Shown: positions 31,733 through 43,400, counted from the first letter of the stretch. The stretch: 64,000 nucleotides of DNA from Meandrina meandrites (GCA_963693305.1 OY855903.1:57638350-57702349); one strand, 5' to 3'. Translations and numbers: made by a program. Notes: generated from the sequence alone by a model not told the origin.

Positions 31733-31934
31733 AGAGGCCCTGCCAGGGGGGTGTCCCAGGTCTGTTGGAATTTTAAAATGTCTCATGTCGGCGTTTTGTC
31801 AAGGCTACACAACGCTGTTGGAAATTTAGCGACATACATTTGGCTTTGTCAGTTGTTTGTCACTATTTCGTTTGAGTGCTGTCGCTACATTTTGGCCCGT
31901 GTCGCTTGTCGGAATTTACCCTGGCAGGGCCTCT
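31733..31934. mobile_element. TTAA-flanked MITE, 202 bp
   Basis: agaggccctgccaggg at 31733 has its exact complement ending at 31934, with TTAA on both sides. It has no ORF and is the third TTAA-bordered element in the window. Confidence 0.8.
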
Positions 31935-32250
31935 TTAAACCATCTACTATCCTTGAGTCCCCCAGATACAGATGGAATATTCTGGTCTCTTGGATAATTT
32001 GTCCAACCTTCCAGATTGGAAAGAATCTGGTCAAAGTACATAGTTTCACACCTATTTTGGCCAATTTAGGGGATTTGTTGGGAGGATTGAATCAGCAGAG
32101 CTTTTTGTGGTCCTCTGTTTAAAGAGTCAATACAAGGTAACTTCATGCAAAATTGGCGATATACTGGATTTCAATTTGTTTAGTTTGGCATCTCTGCAAA
32201 ACCAGCATGACAAAAAGAAACTACACCTTTTAGGCAGACCAGATCACTTT

Positions 32251-32256
32251 TTTATT
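32251..32256 (-). terminator. Candidate SF3A2 polyadenylation signal
   Basis: AATAAA on the minus strand lies about 260 bases after the SF3A2 stop codon. It is the nearest canonical hexamer I noticed. Confidence 0.4.
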
Positions 32257-32383
32257 ATTTAAGCAATAATACAAAGTATACTACATGTACACTGACTTAA
32301 GGTTTTCTACATGGCTGTTCAACTTAAATAAAAAGGCATGTATGATTCAAGAAACCAAATTATAACATTCCTAGCAAAAACTC

Positions 32384-32466
32384 AACCTCGTTCCCAGGGT
32401 CTCTCTCTCCCCGCCCCCTTCTCTTGCTCCGGGGGGCGGGGAGAGAGAGACCCTGGGAACGAGGTT
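32384..32466. repeat. Perfect 35-bp-arm hairpin
   Basis: Arms 32384-32418 and 32432-32466 are perfect reverse complements (starting aacctcgttcccagggtc), with a 13-base loop. It lies in the predicted SF3A2 3' UTR, 50 bases after the stop. Confidence 0.95.
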
Positions 32467-32515
32467 GGCAAAAACTGTTCATGTAACAATTCACAGTGAG
32501 TAGATTGTGAAGTTA

Positions 32516-35500
32516 TTAGCGCTGAGCAAAAGGATTAAGAGGGTTAGCAGATGGAACGTTTCTTGGCGGAGGAGGTGCTAGACCGGGTGGCACACCTGGC
32601 TGATTACCGCTTCTCTTCTGCTGTTGTTGTTGTATTTGAGCGGGTGTCAATCGGAAATGGAACTGGAGGAAAAACTGTAAAAGAAAAAAGAATGTATCAG
32701 GATTTTACATAATTTCTATAAAACAGATTGTTTCAAAAATGACATTCTTTCTAGCCAGGTCACCCATTGGCATTTGGTTGGGACATGTAAATACGGTCCC
32801 AGTTGCTCAAAGGGTGGATAATGCTCTCTGTCGGATAACTCACTACCTAGTGGATAGCATAGTTTGTTCTGTCAGTACTTGTTCAGCCAATAGCATTATT
32901 ATTAGTGTTATGTCCACCACTAGCCACTAAGAAACAGCTAATATAAAAATTATTTGTTTATTACCTTTGGGAGGGTGGCTGTATGACATTTTCAAGAGTG
33001 ATGTTTTGCTTCCAGTTTGTTGTTTCTTAAAACATTGAATTGCATAGTAAACTGACCTGTTTTGTGTCTTTATTCCACTGAGTCCAAAGCCTTCCTTCAT
33101 CTTTGTCAATTTCCCGACTTGGAATCTATGTTAGCAGGAGACAAGGACTAATTTGTCAAGTTCAGGCCTGTTCATTCAAACTATAATTATGTAATACCTC
33201 TTTCATGATTTCAATATTTCTCTTATAATTAAAAAGTTTGAGCAAAGATGCAAATTTTTTGCTCTGTCAAGAACTGGCTGTGAGCAACCAGTGCAACTAT
33301 AAGTGTGTAAAAACAAAGCAGTTGTCACCCACAAGAAGTGGGTCTTTAGAAGTAGACAGTACCAAATCTGCAATGACTGATGGTGCAAGCTTCATGTAAG
33401 CACTGGTTCATCAAAAAGAAAAGTCAAGCTGGATTGGTTGAAGGAATTTTGTTTTGGATGCCATCCAGCATAGTGACCCTGTGGAACACCGTGCATTAGA
33501 TTACTTGGTAGTAAATCCTCTTGATTTCTTTCAAATGCCACATTGTGTTTAAGTCAGGGGTCTTGTCCTTGTTTGGGAGAGACTCAGCAGAGAGCATGGT
33601 GATATGATATAAACAAAGTTACTTTTTTACCTGTAATACATACCTTGAATGCTATTGTTTCATAAGGTTCTGCAGCGAATAAAAGGTATTGCCATGCCTT
33701 ATCGGGAGGCTCGATGCGCTGTTCATAAGCTGACATGAATCGATGTCTTGGGGTAATGCCTTCTGCTATCTCAGGATAATCCACCTGCAGACATCAAATG
33801 AATTAATTGACAAGTTGGTCAAAATTACAAAAAGGAACAAAACATTGTTGCATACATTGTAGCTGGATTTTTCCCTGACAGTGTGCACTCTCATTGGCTA
33901 CTTTGAGGTCACATGATATCTAACAATAAAACTGTTTCCTGCCCAAGTCTTTCAGCGGGCAACATTGCAAAATCTATGATGTCAGAGGGTAACTGTACAC
34001 TGCAACCTGCGAATGTTGACCAACAACCACCCTCCTTATTATTAAGTCTTCACTGTGCTATATAACAAATCACTTACTGGTAATGACTGGCTCCTCAGGA
34101 AACCAGTTAATTTTGTTTCCCTTGAATCTCAATGTCCCACGTGAATCTCAAACATTTTTATGTAGTTTGAAGCCCTTTGATGGAGCAGGGCTTTCAAGTG
34201 TTTAGCAAGGAGACAGTATAGTCAGTATTTACACTATCTTCGGTAAAAGATGAATTTTTTGTGAAGTTTGTTTTTGCATTGTTTGTGCGCTTGTATCCGC
34301 CGTCGTAAGCATTTGTGGCTATGTTCTGCCAAATATTCCGCTTTCTACCCATCGCTGATAATTCCTGTTGTATCGATTCATTAGCTCATATTTTAAATTT
34401 GGTCCCATAGAGGCTCAAAGAAGGCCCAATTTTGAAGCTTTTGGGCATCGCCTCCTCACCGCATGTCCGCCATTTTTAACATGTTAAGTCTGATCATGAT
34501 TGAAACTACCTTGTGAGGTAGTTTCAATCATGATCAGAATAATAATGTTTCAATCATGATTCGTGCAATGCACTGCCTGATGTGAACACTTTTCATAGTT
34601 AAACATGTTTCATTCTTGATCAGAGTAATCATGTTTCGGCCTAGTGTGAACAAGCATGCAAGTGCCTGGGCAAGCAAAATTTCTCTGAAGGGCAAATTGG
34701 AATTCCATTTTTTTTTTCAGCTCTGTAAAGGAACATTACATTTGTGATGTAACTTCACAATAAAGTGGCACAAAACAACTACATGTAGGCAAGTTTTGCT
34801 TTCTCTTTCATTTTGGTTTGATAGAAAATGTGACAATATAATGTACTTTACAATTCTTACCTGAAAGAGTAGACTGTGGTGTCCTGAGTCTGGGTCCCTC
34901 TGTTTTGTAACTAACAGTGAGAATAGACAAGAAAAAAGTGTAAAGAATTTATCAGTGAACTATCAATTTAAAATAATCTTGAAAGTCTTTAGGGATACTG
35001 ACATATATGCTGTCTACATCTCTGTCATTGTCAATGGTTTGAACCCAGGAAAATCACTAGTTCATACAGTGTGATTTCATCTGGGTGAGAGCAGTTATGA
35101 AAAAAAAACTGTTGTTGATGATTGATCGAGGCAAGGGAAGTATGAGGTGAAACAGGAGTTATAGAGGGGGATGAACATGTATGGATATTTCATGAAAACA
35201 ACAGGTTGTCAATAAAAACAAAACAAAAAAAAAGAAGAAAAAACAGGGTTTTAAACAGTACATGTACCTTTATAACCTGGACGCCCTATCTTGACAAACT
35301 TTTTAACAGATACCCTTGGTTTTTCCTGCAAATAGTGAAGGTTAACATTAATCTAACATGTTAAGATGCTATACACTGTAACTTTTTCATTCACCTTTTG
35401 CAAAAAAAAACATGGACTGTAGCAGTTTGAAAGAAAGTCAAAATATAACACTGTAATGGCTCTACTGCCTCTGAGTATCTCATTCTTTTATACCCCACCC

Positions 35501-38500
35501 CTCTTGAAATTTTAAAAATTCAAAATCATACATGTTCATGTTTTCTTTGGCTTCACAAGATTCTTCAAATGTCCAAAAAATTGAACCAAAACATGAAAAT
35601 CGCCCATACTGCATTTCTAAGCTTTTCTTATTATTTTACGTGTCTATATGGATTGAGTCATTGGCTCAAGCAAATTGCACAAAATGCTAATTAATGTCTG
35701 ACCAAATTTGCATTAATTATGTTTGGTCAAAATAGATTTGCAAGGAGACACGTCCTGCTAAGAAAGAAAACTTATTTTTAGCACTGCCCTGTGCTGTTAA
35801 TTCAGGTAAAATAAATATCTTGTTCCCTAGTCTGACAGGCACACTATGGAAATATAAACAAAGTACTCACAGGTGCTGGTTGAGCTGGTGCCTCTTTTGC
35901 TTCCTTAGCAGCACGTCGAGCCCTATACAATTAAATTTACACTCACAATTAGTAGATAATAACCCTAAAACAGTCTTTTAAAAAACAGGCAATTACCGTT
36001 AGTAAGAACTCGCAGATAAGCCACACCTTTTCACCAAAACTTGTTGTTAGAAATTAGGGGTGTGGCTTATCTGTCGGAACATCTGGAAAAAGGTGCCGAC
36101 TCTGGATTTCTTACGAGTTATTTCAAAAAACCTTTTTCGAAAATTTGAGCAGCTGAATTCAGGGTGCGGCTTAGCTGCGAGTATTTACAGTACTAAATCA
36201 AATGTGCCTTGCTCTCCCTGTAAGCGAACAGATGCACTGCTTGCTTAATAAAATCAAGACACAGGCTTGAAGAAAGGGCTGCCTGATTGTCTAGAACAAG
36301 TAAGTTTTCCTGCCGAGCAAGAATCTTCTCATTCTCACTTGCTCAATCGACAAGGGCTTGAGCAAGTGAGCTGCCCTCTAAATCAGAAGTAAACTACGAC
36401 TGCCAGCAAGCAAAATTCAAGAGCGGCATGTCAGAAGGGCAACCTGGAATTCAAGTTGTTTTTTTTTTTCAAACCACGAAGAATGGCAAGAAAATCATCA
36501 TGAATATTATGCTTACAGGTTTGATTGATGCTTCTTTCCTTGTGTATGAGCCAAATAGCTTCCCTGTAGAAAAGAAGAAATATATCTTAGTAACCAAAAT
36601 TATGGTGAAGTGTTTTTCATTTTAATACAAATTTTTGAAAACAAATGTTTTGAAAAACACTTACATGTAAGAACAAAAATCAGTGATATGAAAGAATGAA
36701 TGATGCTTCTTGAAATGACTCCATACATATACTGTAATTATTATTTTTTTATTTTTATTACATATTTTAACAGATCTTAACACCTCAAATGTTTTCACAC
36801 TATTCTCCTCATTGAATATATATATGATCACATTTTCTGCGAGAAGTTTGACTTGAGAATGCTTCTTCGTTTTTTTCACATTATTCAAGTCACAATTCCA
36901 CATGCCAAAAGAGAAGGGATTTAACACAAAGTGGTGCTGAAAAACAGTTAACCAATAATCACTGGCTCATGAAAAGTGAGTGTAGTAAGGCTCCAGAAAT
37001 TTTATGCACTGAAGACCTTTTCCTTTTTTCAACAAAATTCCATTAGGAACTGACCTCATTGTTGTGCAGCGTGAGGCATAACTTGCATTCATAGGAACCA
37101 AGATGATTTTTCATAAAATAAGGATCCTGAAAAATGAAAGCAGATACATTTTCCCTTTGTTTTACATATGTACATGAAGACAGTATTTCATTATACAGAA
37201 CAGAGACCAGTTATGAGCTGGAATACCAGTCCAGTGATTGTTATACAGTGGAATTCCAATTTTTTCAAACCTCCAAGCAGTGTTCCCCTTGGATACCAGG
37301 GGGTATTCAGATTGTGATTTTTTTTCAACTGTGTGTGTAGGAAGCCTTCTGTGGCATGAACAGGAGGAATCAAGCTTACAAAAATTCATTGGGTTAAATC
37401 TCCAATTATAAGCCAGGAGGCAACGATTTTCCAGTGAATCAAGCCAGGTAGGCCGCATGGACTTAAGTACATGTACCTAGGAAGAACACTGCCAAGAGAA
37501 ACTAAAACTGGTTCGAGAAATCAGGGAGTTTGAGGAATCAGGGGTACAATTATATTGCTTGACAGGCTGAAGAAAATCCAAAGAAAACATTTTTTGGTTT
37601 GAGTTATCAGTAAATACAAGAAATTGAGGTTTTGAGGAAACAGGATTCCACTGTAGTACATGTACTTTCTTTCCTTCAACCAGGATGTAACATGTTGATA
37701 ATTTCGATAGTCGATAAAATTTGTCGATCAAATTTGATACTAATCAATCAACAAATATCGGAAATCGATAAAAGTCGATCACGCAATTCCTTGTGATTAT
37801 CGACTTGTCTGATCTTGATCAGAAATACAAAAAACGATATGTGGCGGGAGGCAAGACGTCAGTTGCCGCGCACACTTGCTTGAATTTCGTGGCCGACTGA
37901 AAAATATGTCTGCTTTTTTGTCGATAAAATCGATAATAAGTTGAAAAAATCTTGTGATAATCGACTTTTATCAACAAATTAAACTTGTCGATTGACAATT
38001 ATCAACAAATATCGAGTACTATCGACTTAATCGACTACGTTTTCGATGATCGACTTTGATTGACATGTTACGTCGTGAAGTGTGTCAAGTGAGCTTTTTT
38101 CAGCTAGGCATAAGGAATTGGCCTGTAAGCATCAACTGGTGCGAGGACAAAGTATTACACCTAAATGAACATTCCACGTGTAAACTTTGAGAAAATAAGT
38201 AGCTATACCAACTAAGTTACAATGATGTAAGATTTAGCCTATTGTTTTAAACTATACGGTAAGAAGTGGAAGTATCTAAGGTATTGTTCCCTCTCTCCTC
38301 CATCACTACGTATTGCAAGTACTTGACAAGCCAACATCGTGTTCTTCTTCCTGGGCCTACATATACACTAGTATAAAAATTGACGTACAAACAGCGTATA
38401 ATTCACAAACTTATCAATGGGGCAATATTATTTTCACCTTGTTGAGGTCTATTGTCTCCAAAGCAAGCTGCCTCAAGCGTTCTCGACGGTCACGGTTCGA

Positions 38501-38563
38501 TTCTGACCACGAGGCCACTCCGCCCGAGCCAGTTTTTCCTCCAGCACGGTTTTGAAAATCCAT
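32516..38563 (-). CDS. SF3A2: Splicing factor 3A subunit 2 (9 exons, 257 aa)
   Basis: Minus-strand exons are 38438-38563, 37055-37126, 36517-36563, 35871-35922, 35268-35325, 34861-34910, 33644-33784, 33057-33125 and 32516-32674 (774 nt with stop). All have GT-AG borders and consistent phases. The start MDFQNRAGGKTGSGG and exon 2 YECKLCLTLHNNE followed by HTQGKKHQ give the U1-like C2H2 zinc finger. The segments RPGYK, DYPEIAEG, PRHRFMSAYEQRIEPPD and EPYETIAFK form the conserved SF3a66/SAP62 domain. The last exon continues FFLQFHFRL, then a Gln run and a short Pro-rich tail ending NPFAQR. By family it is the SF3a component of the 17S U2 snRNP that helps fix U2 at the branch site. The human protein is much longer (464 aa) because of C-terminal proline repeats that are almost absent here. 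Confidence 0.96.
32795..32920. mobile_element. MITE copy 3 (ggtcccagttgctcaaag family), degraded
   Basis: The left end ggtcccagttgctcaaaggg matches copies at 17301 and 27640. The right half is eroded. It lies in the last SF3A2 intron. Confidence 0.6.
34490..34537. repeat. Perfect 22-bp-arm hairpin with 4-base loop
   Basis: ctgatcatgattgaaactac starts the left arm (34490-34511), the loop is tgtg, and the right arm 34516-34537 is its exact complement. Partial echoes (tttcaatcatgatt, catgtttcattcttgatc) follow to about 34640. It lies in an SF3A2 intron. Confidence 0.95.
35995..36195. mobile_element. MITE, inverted ends around cgcagataagccacacc
   Basis: The left end taccgttagtaagaactcgc continues agataagccacacc. 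It is mirrored imperfectly by ggtgcggcttagctgcgagt continuing atttacagta. The layout is like the TA-flanked element at 25207. It lies in an SF3A2 intron. Confidence 0.7.
37686..38071. mobile_element. Element packed with inverted tcgataa/ttatcga motifs
   Basis: The ends gtaacatgt and acatgttac are inverted. Between them the motifs tcgataaa, tttatcga and gtcgat recur more than a dozen times on both strands. It lies in SF3A2 intron 1. No ORF. Confidence 0.65.
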
Positions 38564-39047
38564 GTTGAACAGCAAGAAAAATCAGGCAAAAAGAAATATG
38601 GCGGCGAGACGAGACGCCAAAAGCAAACCATGTGAGACTGGGAAGGAACATCATGAAAATGAGGCCCGCTCCAGGACTTCTGGGTTGTGCCTTGCTTTCG
38701 CTCTCTGGCGCACCTGCTTTGTTCTTTGTTGTTGTGTTCTTTGTCTTTGTTCTCTTCTGTTGAGACTTGCTGAGCTGTACAGATGTAAAATTTTGTTCTA
38801 GCAATCGTTCTGTGAAAAGCCCATGTTTAATAGATGAAAGTTGCTAACCGACTGAAGAGCAGCCCAGTTGTGTGACAATTTGATGGGGCCCGAGGGCGAA
38901 GCCAACTCTGAAACGCTTTGAATTGCTCGATCAATTCATTCATAAGTCAAAGCTACATGTACACGTTGTACGCTTCTGTCGTCTTTTGTTTCATATCCTT
39001 CGGTTCTACCGTGAGGTGACACTAAACTATAATAGTTGAATTCAAGG

Positions 39048-39357
39048 ATGTGTTCTGGTAAGTCGACGTGAAGTAATTTTACCTAGCTTATTAACTTCGC
39101 GTTTAGTTTCGCGAGGTAAATGTTCGAGCGAACGCCGCGCGCGTTATTTTAGTGTTTTTTTAAGGCTAGGGTAAACGGTTTGTGCGATCGAAAGGACTGG
39201 TATTTGTACTTGATAAGCTTTAAATTTTTGTTTTACTTTTTGTAGATGGTGTCCACAGAACAGTAAAGCGGATGAAGACATCAAACCAGGGCGTATGTAT
39301 GCCGTCGCCATCGAACTCGCCATCTTGTTTTCCTCGCAGCACTTCTCAAAAATTAAA
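39048..39357 (+). CDS. Candidate first two coding exons of an unidentified gene
   Basis: ATG TGT TCT G ends at a strong donor (gtaagt from 39058). The next exon 39246-39357 begins after ttttgtag and ends at a donor gtaagt. Joined, they give about 40 residues starting MCSDGVHRTVKRMKTSNQ, rich in Lys/Arg then Ser/Pro. It lies head-to-head with SF3A2, 485 bases from its ATG, as expected for a divergent promoter. I do not recognise the protein, and later exons were not found among the repeats to the right. It could be a non-coding transcript. Confidence 0.35.
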
Positions 39358-39596
39358 GTAAGTCTTTTAATAGGATTTGCAACTTGTTCAAGGTAGTCGG
39401 ATTCGCAGAGTTAAAGGTTGTTTTTAATCAAAGAAATCAGTCAGAGCATCGACAATCGTTAACTACATCGAGAAACTATTCACTTTTTTTGTTATTTGTT
39501 CTTGGTTACTCTAATGTGCTCAGCAGGAAAGCTGTCCAAACAAAATGTCGGCACATCCATTTGACCATTTCTGAGTTACCTTTTACCTATGTGTCA

Positions 39597-39729
39597 AAAC
39601 GAGTCTTCGTGCGAAACCATTTATATGGAAAAACAAAAAATTCATATGACAATGAGTTTCACTAGCACGTCCATTTTTCATGCAAATCAAACTCATTTTC
39701 ATTTGAATGGTTTCGCACGAGGACTCGTT
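39597..39729. mobile_element. Foldback MITE (acgagtcctcgtgcgaaacc family)
   Basis: acgagtcttcgtgcgaaacc at about 39600 is mirrored by ggtttcgcacgaggactcgt ending at 39728. A single arm of the same family occurs near 4945-4985. Confidence 0.7.
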
Positions 39730-40860
39730 ATGAAAATGACGCTAAGGACAACCTTGGGCACAGATACAGTTATTGTGTATACAGTTCTTTGTTTATTGAA
39801 AACAAAAGCCCAGGGCATCAAATAGTTTTTTTTTCACCTGAAAGGACATATGTCCTACTAAGACACCATCTTGGTTGACAAAACAAAATTGTGGTCGGAC
39901 ATCACCAATAACAAAAGGTTGAATTTGTTTTCCTTAAAATTACTGAGCTATCACTTTCCCAGTGATCTGTTGGCACTTCTGTTACTTTTTCTTATTGACA
40001 GTAAAATATACCATTTCACTTCCTCTTAGGTGAGGCAGTTTACATAAAATATCAACCAAGAAATCTTCCTTTGATATAAACGACATCACTGATAGAAAAA
40101 AATGCAATTAATTCGGACGAATGCAGAACATCCTAAGGACTTAGTGCCTGACCAACTTCATCTTTTAAAATAATAGTGGCATCAATGAAAGGCTTGACGT
40201 TCTGAATCCACCTGCTTGTTTCTTTGTATTTTTTCCTAGTGCCAAACAAACTGAGTCAATATCACAATCCACACCCGTACTAAAAACCTGTTCAAGCTGT
40301 CTCAGGTCAGCTAAGACATCTTCACCGCTCTGAACATTCATTTTGGGAGTCACATTTTTACCATGTGGTGACAACTGTGCAGATTTTTAGAGAGTGGATC
40401 GTTGTGAGCATTTATTGTTACATTTGCAAAATATTCACTCTTATCCTGAGCTTGTACAGATCAATTCAATAATTGGTGTAAACACTTATTAAACAGGTGG
40501 TTAAACTTCTGTCCAGGAACGAATAACGTGATTTTGTCTTCAGACGCATTCCGACGACAGAATACCACACTGCCGCGTGTATTGTGAATTGTTTTTAATT
40601 TATAGCAAAATTTTACTTTGGATGACTCTGGAAAAATAGAAACGAAAATTAACATCTTCCTTCTTTTTAAAAAGGATTATGCTAACTGTCAAATAAAATG
40701 GAGGGCAGGCTACGCTGATGTAAAAGAAAACTTCATTACTCAGGTCAATCTTGTTTAGTGGCCTACGAAAGCCGTGAATTAATTAAGATTGTCTGATTTA
40801 CTTGCGGCAGATTTTTATTCATCGTTGCCGCAAAAAGATTTACGATAAAAAAATTGTCCG
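39730..40860. other. No supported gene; two weak minus-strand open frames
   Basis: Open frames at 40165-40374 and 40461-40655 (minus) have somewhat protein-like composition (SGEDVLADLRQLEQVF; ASEDKITLFVPGQKF). They lack clear splice borders or family resemblance. They may be relics of a duplicated gene or of the neighbouring retroelement. Confidence 0.3.
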
Positions 40861-40864
40861 GACA

Positions 40865-42004
40865 TCATGTCCGATCCCACTTGGGATTGCGTTGGACCTG
40901 AGTAAATTTTGATCGGCCAATGTCCAATTGCCGACAGCTATTTGCAGCCCTGAAAGCCAGAAAAATAGAGGCAGTGGGACTAAAGAGCTTTGTTTGAGTC
41001 TTTTCTTTATTTACTAACTTGTCACTTACTGTCCTCACCGCATCAGTAGCACGTGGGTCTCCCATCCCTAGTCCGACCATCCTTAAATGGGGGAGGTGAA
41101 ACACGATGGTCAAAAGGGGGACCCTGAACATTCCTATCCCTACGGGGAAAAGATTGACGAGGAAACTGTGGCCCTTTGGGTTGCTGTGAATGAGTAAAAT
41201 CTGATTTAAGTGATTGTATTTCATCTCTGAGCTTTCGGAACTCTGCGAATAAATCATTCCTTGATTCATTCACAGGCTGAAAAGCTGAAACAGGTTTTGG
41301 TTCTTTCACAGAGCCTGTTGATTGAGCAGGCTGTGGAACCAACTTTTCTATTAGCTTGTATAGGATTTCTTTCTCCAGGTCTTTGATGGTTTTTTCTATT
41401 GTTATATCGACGGAAACTTTTAACCGAGCTTAACTTTCCGCTGTCTGGTAATTGGTAGGCTTGTGCATTAGAACTTCACGCTTTATATCATCCTGCAGTC
41501 CCTGCACGATATAATGCATTTCGTCCTGTTGTGGCACGCCTAATCGTTGGCAGGTGCTATTAATAAACTCTATGTATGAATGTGAGGATTCATTGGGTCC
41601 TTGTTTACGAGAACTCAGCGATTGCCGGAGACGCCATTTGAAATCATCCGAGGAGAATCTTTGCCTAAGGGCGTTAACGAGGGTATCAAAGTCACTTCTT
41701 GTTAACCGGACGACAGAAAAATACCATGTTTCCGCTGGTCCTTTTAAGTAATTTGCTAAATTGGCAGCCGGTTGCTATATTTTTTGAGAAAACGATTTAC
41801 ATCTTCATTCTCATAACCGGAAAATGGTTCTAATTTGCCGGACGGTTTTAATTTTGGAGCGGGAACTTTGTCAATGCTTGCCTGCATGGTATTTAATGTT
41901 TCCTCAAAGAATTCATTTTGGCACACAAAAAGTCTTTCCAATTTTCTTATTGTTTCGGCCATGTCGGTTTGAGAACCGTCGTCTTCCTCTTCATGTAGAC
42001 TCAT
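40865..42004 (-). pseudogene. LTR-retrotransposon gag, copy 1, decayed
   Basis: Reading starts at ATG 42002-42004 (MSLHEEEDDGSQTDMAETIR) and gives a gag-type N-terminal region, then breaks by stops and frameshifts. Downstream pieces on the minus strand correspond to gag C-terminal parts of copy 2 (KLVPQPAQSTGSVKEPKP). A CCHC zinc-knuckle start (RPTCY) hits a TGA at about 41040. No protease, reverse transcriptase or integrase was seen. The missing GPAETWYFSL core and early frame loss make it a pseudogene. Confidence 0.75.
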
Positions 42005-42218
42005 GGTCTCTTGTTTCTCCTCCGAATTTTTGCAATCACCGTGACAAAATATTTTGGTTTGGCTTCGTGTAAAGCAAAAAACGCCCGTCGATGCTGCCTG
42101 CTTCATGCACGGCACGCCCACAAAAACATACAAAAGGCAAAAGGAATTTTAAAAACAGGTAAAATAGCAAAGAAACAAGAATCATTAAACTACGTATCAA
42201 TAAACTAAATGTCAATTC

Positions 42219-42536
42219 TTAACTAAACGAAAAACAGTCCTCCTCGCCTTCCTCTTCTTCGTCCTCTTCAAAGAACTGCAGCTCCTCTAAAAAGTTGAGC
42301 GTGTCCTGGATTTCGTCAGGGGAAAGTTCTCCTAATTCTGTAAGAATTAAACTTTTTAAGTGTTCGTCTTCATCACCTGCAGAGATGTACAGAGGTTCTT
42401 CAACGGGCTGCAACTGTGTACAAGTTTCATCGCTGCTGTCCGTTTGGTCGCTGCTTTCTGACATGCAATTCTCTATCAGTGTGAAGGGGGGAATTTGCTC
42501 AAACTGGCTAGTACTCCATTGTTGTTGAAGCAGCAA
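42219..42536 (-). CDS. Acidic ORF upstream of gag copy 1
   Basis: This open frame of about 105 codons is dominated by Glu/Asp/Ser, including ELGELSPDEIQDTLNFLEEL and a Glu-rich tail EEDEEEEGEED. A possible ATG is at the MSESSDQTD segment. The same ORF is at 55033-55326 and in part at about 55960-56130, always upstream of the gag on the same strand. It therefore belongs to the element. Function unknown; I know of no standard LTR-element protein like it. Confidence 0.55.
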   Translation of the reverse strand: MLLQQQWSTSQFEQIPPFTLIENCMSESSDQTDSSDETCTQLQPVEEPLYISAGDEDEHLKSLILTELGELSPDEIQDTLNFLEELQFFEEDEEEEGEEDCFSFS

Positions 42537-42544
42537 GACTCAAA

Positions 42545-42915
42545 AGGTTCAAGTTAAGATTTATTACTAGGATACTCACAATCTAGTCTCTTGAATTCAG
42601 TCCTTGGCCTTCTTCTGTGCTTTCTTTTGACTCACAAATTACTTTCATCTACTTTCAACATCATCGTTCTTCTCTCTATTTCTAAGTTTTACAGCATTGC
42701 TTATATGTGTTTTGCTGTTTCTTTTTTAAGATTAAGGTTCATAAACAAAATTAATTAGGAAGTGCGCATCCACCGAGGTTTACTAATTAATGACTTTTGG
42801 GAAAAATTAATAGAGAAATAATTCTAAGAAAATAAATCTCAAGATTGAGACACGATGTCCCATGTTTGACGGATCAAAATACATTAGTTCTTCATCGGTA
42901 AATTCAACTCATGTT
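42545..42915 (-). repeat. LTR-like leader of gag element, copy 1
   Basis: Non-coding sequence from about 42545 (actcacaatctagtctcttg) to the segment gagacacgatgtcccatg continuing tttgac is repeated, with small changes, at 55345-55835 next to gag copy 3. It lies 5' of gag in the sense of transcription, where an LTR and leader are expected. Exact LTR ends and a primer-binding site were not established. Confidence 0.5.
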
Positions 42916-42964
42916 TACAAATCACGAAAATTCCGAAACTTTGTTCCTAACACATAAAGAACTT

Positions 42965-43400
42965 AAATGCAAGAAAACAAGAACAAGAATGTATGAGGAT
43001 ATCTAAATATGTACAAGGTAGAAAAATAAATACATAAGTGATAAATAAATAAAAATTATATACGTAAACTTCATTGCAAGAGTTTCCTTATTGGTAATTG
43101 GCCACTGTGGTTTCTGCAGTCAGGCAAGTGTTTGATTCCTGTCAACTTTTTTGAATGTTGGACATGACTTGTTGAGTTCAAATTTCTTTCAACCTTCTTT
43201 TAATAAAATATTCCCACAACTTCATTATCCATCATCAGGGAAGAGCGTTGTCTTTGGCTCGGATGACGAATGGCACAGCCTCTGCTGTGATTCTCCTTTT
43301 CTTTCCCAAGCACATGGAGCACAAAATTTGATGTGTTAGCAACACACATTTGAGAATGATAAAAGAGCATCTGAACAAAAATGTCAATAAACTATACTTG
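42965..43400. repeat. ~1-kb dispersed repeat, isolated partial copy
   Basis: It shares agagtttccttattggtaat, tcatcagggaagagcgttgt, gattctccttttctt and agcatctgaacaaaaatgtc with the array at 47.9-52.7 kb and with the last 195 bases of the window. No protein coding was recognised in the repeat. Confidence 0.8.

Larger units (their letters stand above)
28203..32250. other. ARF6-B 3' UTR and intergenic, no gene seen
   Basis: Four kilobases without a supported exon. ARF6-B 3' UTR occupies an unknown first part. Two MITEs (31182-31345 and 31733-31934) lie near the right end. The minus strand around 31160-31630 has a long open frame, but it is Gly/Arg-rich low complexity over a MITE and C/T-rich sequence and is not taken as coding. 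Confidence 0.6.

Noticed and set aside
38470..38525. B-box-like ggtcacggttcgattctgacc, possible tRNA/SINE
   Set aside because: This is SF3A2 exon 1 coding sequence (SWSESNRDRRERL on the minus strand). There is no A-box.
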